DNA of 64,000 bases from Nocardiopsis ganjiahuensis DSM 45031 (GTDB lineage: Bacteria > Actinomycetota > Actinomycetes > Streptosporangiales > Streptosporangiaceae), in assembly GCF_000341085.1 (NCBI RefSeq), contig NZ_ANBA01000009.1, positions 836,068 through 900,067 on the forward strand, given 5' to 3'. The translations under genes and the position numbers were made by a program. Under the pieces are notes generated by a model. It saw nothing but the letters and a program-made list of their open reading frames with translations. It was not told where the DNA came from and ran no database searches. Every line of letters starts with the position of its first letter. The first letter of the stretch is position 1. Positions 1-7,693 of this stretch are shown one piece after another.

Positions 1-41
1 ACCGGGCCAAGGACTTCCTGTCCAAGATCCTGACCCACTAG
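1..41 (+). CDS. gluA: C-terminal end of a glutamate-type ABC transporter ATPase (partial)
   Basis: Only the last dozen codons are inside the window, ending in TAG at 39-41; the readable tail is RAKDFLSKILTH. Tails of this kind close the ATP-binding subunits of polar amino acid importers. The gene sits 60 bp upstream of a glutamate-binding lipoprotein and its two permeases, in the gluABCD order known from Corynebacterium and Streptomyces. The assignment therefore rests mainly on context; the catalytic ATPase motifs lie outside the window. Confidence 0.6.
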   Translation, partial: RAKDFLSKILTH

Positions 42-49
42 GTTCCCCC

Positions 50-66
50 GAGATCTCAGAGATCTC
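50..66. repeat. Doubled 8-bp palindrome between gluA and gluB
   Basis: The 8-bp palindrome GAGATCTC occurs twice, at 50-57 and 59-66, separated by one base. The two copies can pair with each other as an 8-bp stem. It lies in the 60-bp gluA-gluB gap, about 35 bp before the gluB start. It could be an RNA processing or stability hairpin or a protein-binding site; the sequence does not decide between them. Confidence 0.5.
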
Positions 67-101
67 CGAGTTCTTCGCACGTAAAAGGAAGAGGTACCCA
101 C

Positions 102-950
102 ATGCGAGCCCGTCGTATCAACTCCGTTCTGGGCGGCGCCGCCGTCCTGGCTCTGGCCCTGACCGCCTGCGGCACCGCTGACGTCGGTGACACCGGAAGC
201 GGCGACGACAACGGCGACGGCGGCGGCGACACCATCACCATCGGTGTCAAGTACGACCAGCCGGGCCTGGGTCTGGACGAGGGCGGCACCCCCGTCGGCT
301 TCGACGTCGACGTCGCCACCTACATCGCCGAGGAGCTCGGCTACTCCGCCGACCAGATCGAGTGGACCGAGGCCGCCTCCGCCAACCGCGAGTCCTTCCT
401 CCAGCAGGGCACCGTGGACATGATCGCGGCGACCTACTCCATCACCGACGAGCGCCGCGAGGTCGTCGACTTCGCCGGCCCGTACTACGTCGCCCAGCAG
501 GACATCCTGACCCAGGCCGACAACACCGACATCAACAGCCCCGAGGACCTCGAGGGCAAGGTCCTGTGTTCGGCCTCCGGCTCCCGCTCGGCGAACAACA
601 TCACCGAGGACATGGAGATCGACGCCGAGCTGCGCGAGGCGGGCAACTACTCCGAGTGCCTGGAGCTGCTCAACAACGGCACCGTCGACGCGGTGACCAC
701 CGACAACACCATCCTGGCCGGCTTCGCCGCCCAGAACCCGGACGACTTCCGGATGGTCAACAACCCGTTCGGTGAGGAGCAGTACGGTGTCGGCCTGCCC
801 GCCGACTCCACCGAGCGCTGCGAGGAGATCAACGCGGCCATCACGAAGATGTGGGAGGACGGCTCGGCCACCGAGTACCTCGAGTCCGCCTTCGGTGAGA
901 CCGACTTCGCCTACGAGGAGTCCGCCCCCGAGCTCGCGGACTGCGCCTAA
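102..950 (+). CDS. gluB: Glutamate-binding lipoprotein of an ABC importer
   Basis: This 282-residue protein has a lipoprotein signal peptide with lipobox LTAC and predicted lipidated Cys23, followed by an Asp/Gly-rich linker. The mature part is a family 3 solute-binding domain of the GluB type (for example YSITDERREVVDFAGPYY). It would be tethered to the outer face of the membrane and deliver glutamate or a related polar amino acid to GluC/GluD. The start has a purine-rich ribosome site (AAGGAAGAGG) 9 nt upstream. A long hairpin follows the stop codon and may favour its expression over the permeases. The exact substrate is inferred from family and operon order. Confidence 0.9.
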   Translation: MRARRINSVLGGAAVLALALTACGTADVGDTGSGDDNGDGGGDTITIGVKYDQPGLGLDEGGTPVGFDVDVATYIAEELGYSADQIEWTEAASANRESFLQQGTVDMIAATYSITDERREVVDFAGPYYVAQQDILTQADNTDINSPEDLEGKVLCSASGSRSANNITEDMEIDAELREAGNYSECLELLNNGTVDAVTTDNTILAGFAAQNPDDFRMVNNPFGEEQYGVGLPADSTERCEEINAAITKMWEDGSATEYLESAFGETDFAYEESAPELADCA

Positions 951-967
951 AACCGTCATCTGACCCC

Positions 968-1011
968 GATCGGAAGGTGGGGCCGGGACCACCCGGCCCC
1001 ACCTTCCGATC
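968..1011 (+). terminator. Perfect 20-bp hairpin between gluB and gluC
   Basis: Bases 968-987 are perfectly complementary to 992-1011, with a four-base ACCA loop. There is no T tract. It begins 17 bp after the gluB stop and ends 18 bp before gluC, so it lies inside an operon. This fits a 3'-protecting or partial-termination element that makes binding-protein mRNA exceed permease mRNA, as known for other ABC importers. It may instead be a simple attenuator. Confidence 0.75.
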
Positions 1012-1029
1012 CTTGACCGGCTGGGACCC

Positions 1030-1704
1030 ATGGAAGCCTTTCTCAGCAATATCGACAGGGTCGTCGACGGTTTCTCATGGACCGTCCGGCTCACCCTGTT
1101 CAGCGCCTTCTTCTCGTTCATCCTGGGCATCCTGCTCACCGCCATGCGGGTCTCACCCGTACCGCTGCTGCGCGGGCTGTCCACCGCCTACGTCGAAGGC
1201 ATCCGGAACACGCCGCTGACCCTGGTGCTGCTGTTCTGCGGCCTGGGCCTCAACAGCGCCCTGGGGCTGAGCCTGGCCGACAGTGTCGCGCTCGACGTGT
1301 TCTGGTGGGGGGTGATCGGCCTGTCCGCCTACACCGCCTGCTTCGTGTCCGAGTCCTTGCGCTCCGGCATCAACACCATCCCCCTGGGCCAGGTCGAAGC
1401 GGCCCGGTCGCTGGGCCTGACCTTCACCCAGAACCTGCGCCTGATCGTCATCCCGCAGGCGCTGCGCACCGTCGTGGGTCCGCTGGGCAGTGTGCTCATC
1501 GCGCTCACCAAGAACACCACCGTCGCCTCCGTCGCCGGGCTGGGCGTCCAGGAGGCGTCCCGGGAGATGAAGCTCATGTTCGACCAGGGCATCGCCCCGG
1601 TCCTGCCGACCTTCGTCGGGTTCGCGATCGGGTTCCTGATCCTGACCCTGCCGATGGGTTACTTCTTCGGCTGGCTGTCCAAGCGCGTGGCGGTGGTCCG
1701 ATGA
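1030..1704 (+). CDS. gluC: Glutamate ABC transporter permease, subunit C
   Basis: This 224-residue polytopic membrane protein belongs to the HisM/GlnP class of polar amino acid permeases. The EAA-type ATPase-contact loop is visible around VEAARSLGLTFTQNLRLI, and the N-terminal half has the usual PLTLVLLF helix. It should pair with the downstream permease to form the channel driven by the GluA ATPase. Its stop overlaps the next start codon (ATGA), indicating translational coupling. The ATG start follows the gluB 3' hairpin by 18 bp. Confidence 0.88.
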   Translation: MEAFLSNIDRVVDGFSWTVRLTLFSAFFSFILGILLTAMRVSPVPLLRGLSTAYVEGIRNTPLTLVLLFCGLGLNSALGLSLADSVALDVFWWGVIGLSAYTACFVSESLRSGINTIPLGQVEAARSLGLTFTQNLRLIVIPQALRTVVGPLGSVLIALTKNTTVASVAGLGVQEASREMKLMFDQGIAPVLPTFVGFAIGFLILTLPMGYFFGWLSKRVAVVR

Positions 1705-2828
1705 GCGCCCAGGCTGTTCTCTTCGACGTCCCCGGCCCCAAGGCCCGGCTGCGCAACGCCCTCTACACGGTCCTCACCGTCTTTCTGGCCCTGATCGGCC
1801 TGGCCATCCTGTACCTGGGGTTCAACCGGACCCTCAGCGACCGGGAGTCACCGCTGTTCTCCGCCCAGACCTGGGCGGTCAACCCGGCGGGCCAGTGGGC
1901 GGCCGACAAGTGGGAACCGTTCCTGCGACCCGAGACGTGGACCGGATACGTCATCCCCGGTCTGCAGAACACGCTGACCGCGGCGCTGACGGCGTCGGTG
2001 CTGGCGATCCTGTTCGGGTTGGTCTTCGGTATCGGCCGCCTGTCCGAACGCTGGTGGATCCGCATCCCCTCCGGGGCCGTCGTGGAGTTCTTCCGCGGCA
2101 TCCCGCTGCTGATGCTGATCTTCTTCACCATGGCGCTGCCCATCGTCGCCTGGCAGCTCTTCGACATCCCGACCGGCACCTTCCAGGTGACCGCGCTCGT
2201 CGCGGTCGTCACCGGCCTGACCCTGTACAACGGGTCGGTGCTGGCCGAGGTCTTCCGTGCCGGCATCCTGGCCGTGCCCAAGGGCCAGAGCGAGGCCGCC
2301 CAGGCCATCGGCATGAGCAGGACCCAGACGATGTGGACGATCCTCATCCCGCAGGCCGTCACGTCGATGATGCCCGCGATCGTGGCGCAGCTGGTGGTCC
2401 TGCTCAAGGACTCCGCGCTCGGCTACATCATCGCCTTCCCGGAGCTGCTGCGCAGCTTCACGCTGGTGGCGACCCGGGAGAGCAACGTGATCCCGGCGGC
2501 GATCATCTGCGCCGTCATCTACATCCTCATCAACCTGTCACTGAGCCGGATCGCGATCTGGCTGGAGCGCCGCAACGCCCGACGCGGCAGGCCCTCCGCC
2601 AAGGCCACCGCCGCGGGCGGTGCGCCCACCGCGGTGGACGGTGTCACCGGTGGCCTGCCCGTCCCCACCCCCAGCGGCACGGCGGCCGAGCCGATCGTCG
2701 GTGACACGCTCACCGACACCCGGTCCGACGAGGAGCCCCGTCCCGAGGCCGGTGACGACCCCGAGCCCGGTGACGGCGGATCCGGTTCCGACAGCGGATC
2801 CGGTTCCGACGGAGGCAGCAGCACCTAG
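1701..2828 (+). CDS. gluD: Glutamate ABC transporter permease, subunit D, with long acidic tail
   Basis: The ATG at 1701 overlaps the gluC stop, giving a 375-residue product. Residues 20-290 form the HisM-type permease with EAA loop (SEAAQAIGMSRTQTMW). A larger periplasmic loop follows the first helix, as in GluD proteins. After about residue 290 there is an 85-residue Pro/Gly/Asp/Ser-rich tail with no predicted helix, ending in repeated GSGSD-type sequence encoded by two 15-bp direct repeats (2778-2792 and 2796-2810). The tail is predicted cytoplasmic and disordered; its role is unknown. Confidence 0.87.
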   Translation: MSAQAVLFDVPGPKARLRNALYTVLTVFLALIGLAILYLGFNRTLSDRESPLFSAQTWAVNPAGQWAADKWEPFLRPETWTGYVIPGLQNTLTAALTASVLAILFGLVFGIGRLSERWWIRIPSGAVVEFFRGIPLLMLIFFTMALPIVAWQLFDIPTGTFQVTALVAVVTGLTLYNGSVLAEVFRAGILAVPKGQSEAAQAIGMSRTQTMWTILIPQAVTSMMPAIVAQLVVLLKDSALGYIIAFPELLRSFTLVATRESNVIPAAIICAVIYILINLSLSRIAIWLERRNARRGRPSAKATAAGGAPTAVDGVTGGLPVPTPSGTAAEPIVGDTLTDTRSDEEPRPEAGDDPEPGDGGSGSDSGSGSDGGSST

Positions 2829-2862
2829 CGGCCGAACCCCGCAGCAGTCCCCTGGCGGCCCC

Positions 2863-2928
2863 GTGGACGCACTCCGAGTGCGCTCCGCGGGGCCGTCGGC
2901 CTGTGTGACGGTGCCGGAGTTCGTCCAC
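2863..2928 (+). terminator. Stem-loop after gluD
   Basis: Arms 2863-2876 and 2915-2928 pair over 14 positions with one mismatch, around a 38-base loop that can itself fold. It starts 34 bp after the gluD stop and ends about 90 bp before the next gene. This fits the 3' end of the glu operon. No T tract follows, as is usual in high-GC actinobacteria. Confidence 0.55.
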
Positions 2929-3019
2929 AGGCGGGCCGATCAAGACTGCACACGAAGGCTACGGAGCACTAAGGTCGACATGTCATCTGATCACACCCAC
3001 GACCCATCCTGAGCGGGAC

Positions 3020-5128
3020 ATGTCTGAACTGTCGAGCCCCCACGGCTCCTGGCCATCACCCATCAGCGCCGGTGACGTAGCCCGAGGCGTGCGCCAGATG
3101 GCGTACCCCTCCGTTCTGGGCGACGAGGTCTGGTGGGAGGAGTACCGACCGGCCGAGGAGGGCCGAACGACGCTCGTGCGGCGGGACGCGGACGGCACCG
3201 TGCACGACCTGCTGCCCGCCCCCTGGAGCGTGGGCACGAGGGTGCACGAGTACGGTGGCCGCTCCTACCTCCCGGTCCCCCGCCGTGATGACAAGGCCAT
3301 CCCCCGTGTGGGCGTGGTCTTCGCCAGCGCCTCGGACCAGCGCCTCTACCTGCTGGAACGCGGCGCGAAGGAACCCGTCCCCCTCACTCCCGAACCCACC
3401 TCGGCCGGTGCGCTGCGCTACGCCGACCCCGCTCTCGGCACCGACGGCCGACAGCTGCTGTGCGTGCGCGAGCAGCACGTCGACGGCACCGTGCGCCGTT
3501 CGATCGTGGCGGTCCCGCTCTCCGGGCGGGGCGCCGAGGACCCGGCCGCGATCCGGGAGCTGGTGTCGGGCGCGCACTTCTACGCCTCCCCCACCGTCTC
3601 CCCGGACGGGACCCGCCTGGCCTACGTGCGGTGGAACCACCCGAGGATGCCCTGGGACGGCACCGAACTGCGGGTGGGTGAGCTGACCGAGACCGGTCTG
3701 GCCGGGGAGTACACGCTCAAGGGCGGTGTGGACGAGTCCGTGCTCGCCCCCGTCTGGGCGGACGACTCCACCCTGTACCTGGCCTCGGACTGGCCCGGTT
3801 TCTGGAACCTCTACCAGGCGGGGCTGAAGGGCCAGGCGATCGCCCTGTACCCGGCCGAGGAGGAGTTCCACTCCCCGCCGTGGCGACTGGGCGAACGCTG
3901 TTTCCGCGTGCTGGACTCGGGGAAGCTCGTGACCCTGCACGGCGACACCGCGATGCGGCCGAGCGTGTACGACCCCGACACCCTGGACCTGGAACCGGTC
4001 GCCACCGAGCTGACCTCGTGGTCGCACCTGGACTCGGACGGGACGAGCGTGGTGGCGATCGCGGCCTCGGCCGACACCGCCGGATGCCTGGTGCGGCTGG
4101 ACCCGGTCCGTCGCACCGTGGAGGTGCTCCAGCGGTCCATGGCGGATCCCGTGGACCCCGCCTACCTGCCGGTGCCCCGGACGGAGACGCTGCCGGGCCG
4201 CTACGGGGCCACGGTGCACGCCAACGTGTACCCGCCCACCAATCCCGGGTTCTCCTCCGACGGGCCCGCGCCGTACGTGGTGTGGGCGCACGGCGGCCCG
4301 GTGGGCCAGTCCCTGCGCTCACTGGACCTGGTCAAGGCCTACTTCACCAGCCGCGGGATCGGTGTGGTGGACGTGGACTACGGCGGTTCCACGGGCTACG
4401 GGCGCTCCTACCGCAAGCGCCTGCACAAGGAGTGGGGCGCGGTGGACGTCGAGGACTGCACCGCCGCGGCCCGGGCCCTGGTCGAGCAGGGTCTGGCCGA
4501 CCCCGAGCGCCTGGCCGTCCGCGGTCCGAGCGCGGGCGGCCTCACCGCGCTGCTGGCTCTGACCGGGGACACCTTCGCCTGCGGGGTGTCGTACTTCGGC
4601 GTGGCCGACCTGCTGGGGCTGGTCGAGACCACACACGACTTCGAGTCGCGTTTCCTGGACACCCTGGTCGGGTCGCTGCCGGGCTTCGTGGAGACCTACC
4701 GGGAGCGGTCCCCGATCAACCGGATCGGCGAGATCGACGTCCCCGTGCTGCTGCTCCAAGGGCTGGACGACAAGGTGGTCACCCCGGACCAGGCGTCCCG
4801 GATGGCGACGGCGCTCAGTGAGCGCCAGGTGCCGTACGCGCTGCTGGAGTTCGAGGGTGAGGCGCACGGCTTCCGCACCGAGGAGGCGCGGGTGCGCTCT
4901 CTTGAGGCGGAACTGGCCTTCTACGCGGGGGTGTTCGGCTTCGAACCGGACGTGGCCCCGCTGGAGCTCACCACGGAGCCCCCCGCACCGCGCGCCGCGG
5001 CACCGGAGGACGACCTTCCCGTCGCCGAGCAGCTTCCCGACATCACCCCGGTGTCCGGTGTGACCGCGGGGACCGGTGAGCCGGTGGACCCGGGCCTGAC
5101 GGAGAAGGCGGCGGCGGAGAAGGAGTGA
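3020..5128 (+). CDS. S9 (prolyl oligopeptidase) family serine peptidase
   Basis: This 702-residue protein has the dipeptidyl-peptidase/acylaminoacyl-peptidase layout. The first ~390 residues form a beta-propeller that would restrict access to short peptides. The rest is an alpha/beta-hydrolase domain. Its triad is visible as Ser504 in RGPSAGG, Asp583 or Asp584 in LLLQGLDDKVV, and His616 in GEAHGFR. There is no signal peptide, so it is probably a cytoplasmic peptidase. A ~50-residue Pro/Glu/Ala-rich tail follows the hydrolase domain. It stands alone between the glu operon and the convergent recA cluster. Confidence 0.88.
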   Translation: MSELSSPHGSWPSPISAGDVARGVRQMAYPSVLGDEVWWEEYRPAEEGRTTLVRRDADGTVHDLLPAPWSVGTRVHEYGGRSYLPVPRRDDKAIPRVGVVFASASDQRLYLLERGAKEPVPLTPEPTSAGALRYADPALGTDGRQLLCVREQHVDGTVRRSIVAVPLSGRGAEDPAAIRELVSGAHFYASPTVSPDGTRLAYVRWNHPRMPWDGTELRVGELTETGLAGEYTLKGGVDESVLAPVWADDSTLYLASDWPGFWNLYQAGLKGQAIALYPAEEEFHSPPWRLGERCFRVLDSGKLVTLHGDTAMRPSVYDPDTLDLEPVATELTSWSHLDSDGTSVVAIAASADTAGCLVRLDPVRRTVEVLQRSMADPVDPAYLPVPRTETLPGRYGATVHANVYPPTNPGFSSDGPAPYVVWAHGGPVGQSLRSLDLVKAYFTSRGIGVVDVDYGGSTGYGRSYRKRLHKEWGAVDVEDCTAAARALVEQGLADPERLAVRGPSAGGLTALLALTGDTFACGVSYFGVADLLGLVETTHDFESRFLDTLVGSLPGFVETYRERSPINRIGEIDVPVLLLQGLDDKVVTPDQASRMATALSERQVPYALLEFEGEAHGFRTEEARVRSLEAELAFYAGVFGFEPDVAPLELTTEPPAPRAAAPEDDLPVAEQLPDITPVSGVTAGTGEPVDPGLTEKAAAEKE

Positions 5129-5316
5129 TCGGGGCCTGCCGCCCCGGGGCGACGGGCTTTCCCACCTGCGAGGAAGGGGACGAAGCGTGGTCGGGCTCCC
5201 GAACCGCTGGGCACGCCCCTGACCGGCCCGGTGGTGTCCGATGCCTCCGGCACCGGCAGGAGGAAACGGGCCGGCCCCGCCCGCGGCTACCGCACGGGCC
5301 GGCTGCGGGCCGCTCG

Positions 5317-5348
5317 CCGGACGCCCGGCCCTCGCTGAGGGCGTCCGG
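5317..5348. terminator. Terminator between the convergent S9 peptidase and recX genes
   Basis: Arms 5317-5326 and 5339-5348 form a perfect 10-bp GC stem (CCGGACGCCC with its complement) around a 12-base loop. An alternative fold extends the stem through CCCTC/GAGGG. It is 12 bp beyond the recX stop on the minus strand and in the 231-bp gap after the plus-strand peptidase, so it can serve both genes. Confidence 0.65.
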
Positions 5349-5359
5349 ACAGGACGCGG

Positions 5360-5992
5360 TCAGAGTCCGGGGTCGTCCGGGTCGGCTTCGAGGCCTTCCT
5401 GTTCGAGCTCCTCGCGGACGATCCGGTAGGAGAGACCGCCGGGGTAGCCCTTGCGTCCGAGGACGCCCAGGGCGCGGCGGATCCGGGCTTCCTTCTCCTT
5501 GGTACGGCTGCTCCGCAGGCTCTTGCGGGCCAGGGCGCGGGCGCCGTCCTGCTCGTCCTCGTCGCTGACCTCGGAGACCGCTTCGCGGACGGTCTCCTCC
5601 TCCACGCCCCGGGTACGGAGTTCCTGCGTCAGGGCCCGGCGGGACAGGTGTCGGCTGTACTGCCGGGAGGAGACCCAGGCCTGGGCGAAGGCGGCGTCGT
5701 CGATCAGCCCGGCCTCGTCGAGGCCGTTGAGGACCGCTTCCACCACCTCGTCCGGGTACTCCCGGCGGTGCAGGGAGCGCTCCAGCTGGGCACGTGTGCG
5801 CGGGGAGTGGGTGAGCATCCGCAGGACCAGGTTCCTGGCCTTGTTCTCCAGGTCCCCCCGGTCCTCGATCCGCTCCTTCCCGGGGTCCTCTCCGGGCGGG
5901 GCGGCCCCGCCCGGAGGGGTTTCCTCGTCGGCGCTCACCGGGCCGGCCTCGGCCGTTCCGGTGCGGTCAGAAGACCAGCGCCGCTCACGCAT
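5360..5992 (-). CDS. recX: RecA regulatory protein RecX
   Basis: RecX modulates RecA by capping filament growth and inhibiting its ATPase and strand-exchange activities. The 210-residue product has an N-terminal acidic/Pro-rich extension and then the three RecX helical repeats, seen in segments such as [20 protein letters not shown] and [16 protein letters not shown]. The ATG at 5992 overlaps the last 8 bases of recA, so the pair is translationally coupled. The reading frame stays open farther upstream, but that part is only antiparallel coding shadow over recA. Confidence 0.9.
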   Translation of the reverse strand: MRERRWSSDRTGTAEAGPVSADEETPPGGAAPPGEDPGKERIEDRGDLENKARNLVLRMLTHSPRTRAQLERSLHRREYPDEVVEAVLNGLDEAGLIDDAAFAQAWVSSRQYSRHLSRRALTQELRTRGVEEETVREAVSEVSDEDEQDGARALARKSLRSSRTKEKEARIRRALGVLGRKGYPGGLSYRIVREELEQEGLEADPDDPGL

Positions 5993-7136
5993 CCGGAGTG
6001 GCGGCCTTCGTGGTCTTGGCCGCGGCCCGCTTGGCGGTGGCCTTGGCCTCCTCGGCCTTGGCGTCCTTGGCCGGGTCGACCTTGGCGGGGTCGGCCTTGG
6101 CGGAGTCGGCCTTGGCGGAACCGGAGGCGCTGTCATCACCCGAACCGGGGATGCCCAGCTTCTCCTTGATCTTCTTCTCGATCTCCTTGGCCACGTCGAC
6201 GTTCTCGCGCAGGAAGTTGCGCGCGTTCTCCTTGCCCTGGCCGAGCTGGGTGCCGTCGTAGGTGTACCAGGCACCCGACTTGCGCACGATGGCGTGCTCG
6301 ACGCCCAGGTCGATGAGGCTGCCCTCGAGGGAGACGCCGACACCGTAGAGGATGTCGAACTCCGCCTGCTTGAAGGGCGGCGCGACCTTGTTCTTCACGA
6401 CCTTGACGCGGGTGCGGTTGCCGACCGCGTCGGTGCCGTCCTTGAGCGTCTCGATGCGGCGCACGTCCAGGCGGACCGAGGCGTAGAACTTCAGCGCCTT
6501 GCCGCCGGTGGTGGTCTCCGGCGAGCCGAACATGACGCCGACCTTCTCGCGGAGCTGGTTGATGAAGATCGCGGTGGTGCCGGTGGTGCTCAGGGCACCG
6601 GCGATCTTGCGCAGCGCCTGGGACATGAGCCGGGCCTGGAGGCCGACGTGGCTGTCGCCCATCTCGCCCTCGATCTCGGCGCGGGGCACCAGGGCCGCCA
6701 CGGAGTCGATCACGATGATGGAGACGGCACCCGAGCGGATGAGCATGTCGACGATCTCCAGCGCCTGCTCACCGGTGTCCGGCTGTGAGAGGAGGAGGTT
6801 GTCGGTGTCGACGCCGATCTTCTTGGCGTACACGGGGTCGAGCGCGTGCTCGGCGTCCACGAAGGCGGCGATGCCGCCCATCTTCTGCGCACTGGCCACG
6901 GCGTGCAGGGCGACGGTGGTCTTACCGCTGGACTCGGGTCCGTAGATCTCCACGACCCGGCCCTTGGGCAGACCGCCGATGCCGAGGGCGACGTCCAGGG
7001 CGATGGCGCCGGTGGGGATCGCCTCGATCGGCGGACGCTCGTCGTCCCCCAGACGCATGACGGAGCCCTTGCCGAACTGCCGCTCGATCTGCGCGAGCGC
7101 TGTCTCGAGAGCCTTGTCTCGGTCTCCTGATGCCAC
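5985..7136 (-). CDS. recA: Recombinase RecA
   Basis: RecA is the DNA strand-exchange and SOS co-protease ATPase. The 383-residue product shows Walker A GPESSGKT at residues 66-73, the MAW region and the L2 loop ([17 protein letters not shown]). I chose the GTG at 7136 because AGGGGA lies 5 nt upstream and the protein then begins [10 protein letters not shown], like other actinobacterial RecA. An in-frame ATG at 7175 lacks such a site. The last ~50 residues are Lys/Ala-rich with tandem KADxA units instead of the acidic E. coli-type tail. A SOS box lies 114 bp upstream. Confidence 0.97.
   Translation of the reverse strand: MASGDRDKALETALAQIERQFGKGSVMRLGDDERPPIEAIPTGAIALDVALGIGGLPKGRVVEIYGPESSGKTTVALHAVASAQKMGGIAAFVDAEHALDPVYAKKIGVDTDNLLLSQPDTGEQALEIVDMLIRSGAVSIIVIDSVAALVPRAEIEGEMGDSHVGLQARLMSQALRKIAGALSTTGTTAIFINQLREKVGVMFGSPETTTGGKALKFYASVRLDVRRIETLKDGTDAVGNRTRVKVVKNKVAPPFKQAEFDILYGVGVSLEGSLIDLGVEHAIVRKSGAWYTYDGTQLGQGKENARNFLRENVDVAKEIEKKIKEKLGIPGSGDDSASGSAKADSAKADPAKVDPAKDAKAEEAKATAKRAAAKTTKAATPDA
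6065..6124 (-). repeat. Four 15-bp tandem repeats in the recA 3' end
   Basis: Units start at 6065, 6080, 6095 and 6110, each beginning CCTTGGC on the plus strand. On the coding strand they give consecutive five-residue units of the type [15 protein letters not shown]. They encode part of the basic RecA tail and keep the frame. Confidence 0.8.
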
Positions 7137-7249
7137 GGGATTCCCCTGATGTTGGGTAGATGCCTTCTTCTTCATGATGCGAATGACGCTACGCGGTCGC
7201 TACGACAATCGCGACGTTCGACGCCGGTCCGCTACGGGCCCAGACTACC

Positions 7250-7263
7250 CGAACTCATGTTCG
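7250..7263. promoter_or_regulatory. LexA binding site (SOS box) upstream of recA
   Basis: The 14-mer CGAACTCATGTTCG contains GAAC-N4-GTTC, the Cheo-type LexA box of Gram-positive bacteria and actinobacteria. It is palindromic except for the centre. It lies 114 bp upstream of the recA GTG and downstream of the DUF3046 stop (7321), so recA and recX can be induced independently of DUF3046. Confidence 0.8.
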
Positions 7264-7320
7264 AAATCCGGTGTGAGTCCCGGCCGTCTCGCTTTTTCCG
7301 TGTGTGCGGCCCGTCCGAGG

Positions 7321-7515
7321 TCAGCGGGCGGAGGCGGGAAGGTCGAACGCGTCACACACGGCCCGCCACACCTCCTTCGGCGAGATCCCGTCCGCCAGCG
7401 CCTGACTGACCGTGCGGGAGCCGAGATCGTCGATGACGAAGTCCTTGGCCAGGCTGTGCGCGTAGCCCTCCCCGAACTGGGCGTGCATGTTGTTCCAGAA
7501 AGCTGTGAGTCTCAT
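7321..7515 (-). CDS. DUF3046 family protein
   Basis: This 64-residue protein (start MRLTAFWNNM, then FGEGYAHSLAKDFVI and ISPKEVWRAVCDAFDLP) matches the DUF3046 family. These small proteins of unknown function sit next to recA in many actinobacteria. No membrane segment or known catalytic motif is visible. The gene is the first of the minus-strand run DUF3046-recA-recX and lies divergent from lhr. Overlapping longer reading frames upstream are compositional shadows of lhr. Confidence 0.85.
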   Translation of the reverse strand: MRLTAFWNNMHAQFGEGYAHSLAKDFVIDDLGSRTVSQALADGISPKEVWRAVCDAFDLPASAR

Positions 7516-7569
7516 CGGCCCCAGTATGGGCGACCGGAGCATCCTCCGGAGACTTGTCCACAGGACGGA

Positions 7570-7612
7570 TTTCCCCCGGCCCTCCCCCGGCCCTCCCCCG
7601 GCCTTCCCCGGC
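7570..7612. repeat. G-rich tandem repeat in the lhr/DUF3046 divergent promoter region
   Basis: Four near-identical 10-11-bp units (CCTCCCCCGGC and close variants) run head to tail at 7570-7580, 7581-7591, 7592-7602 and 7603-7612. The minus strand carries six runs of three or more G within 43 nt, enough for an intramolecular G-quadruplex. It lies between the divergent starts of DUF3046 (7515) and lhr (7694). Confidence 0.75.
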
Positions 7613-7693
7613 TCCCTCCTCCGTCTCTTCCCCGGTCCCGGCCCTGCGGGTGTCCTCCCCTGAACTGTCGGACCCCTTGGGCAGACTGGCGGG

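Noticed and set aside
7144..7175. ATG at 7175 as the recA start
   Set aside because: No ribosome-binding sequence precedes it and the extra 13 residues do not resemble other RecA starts; GTG 7136 has AGGGGA at proper distance.
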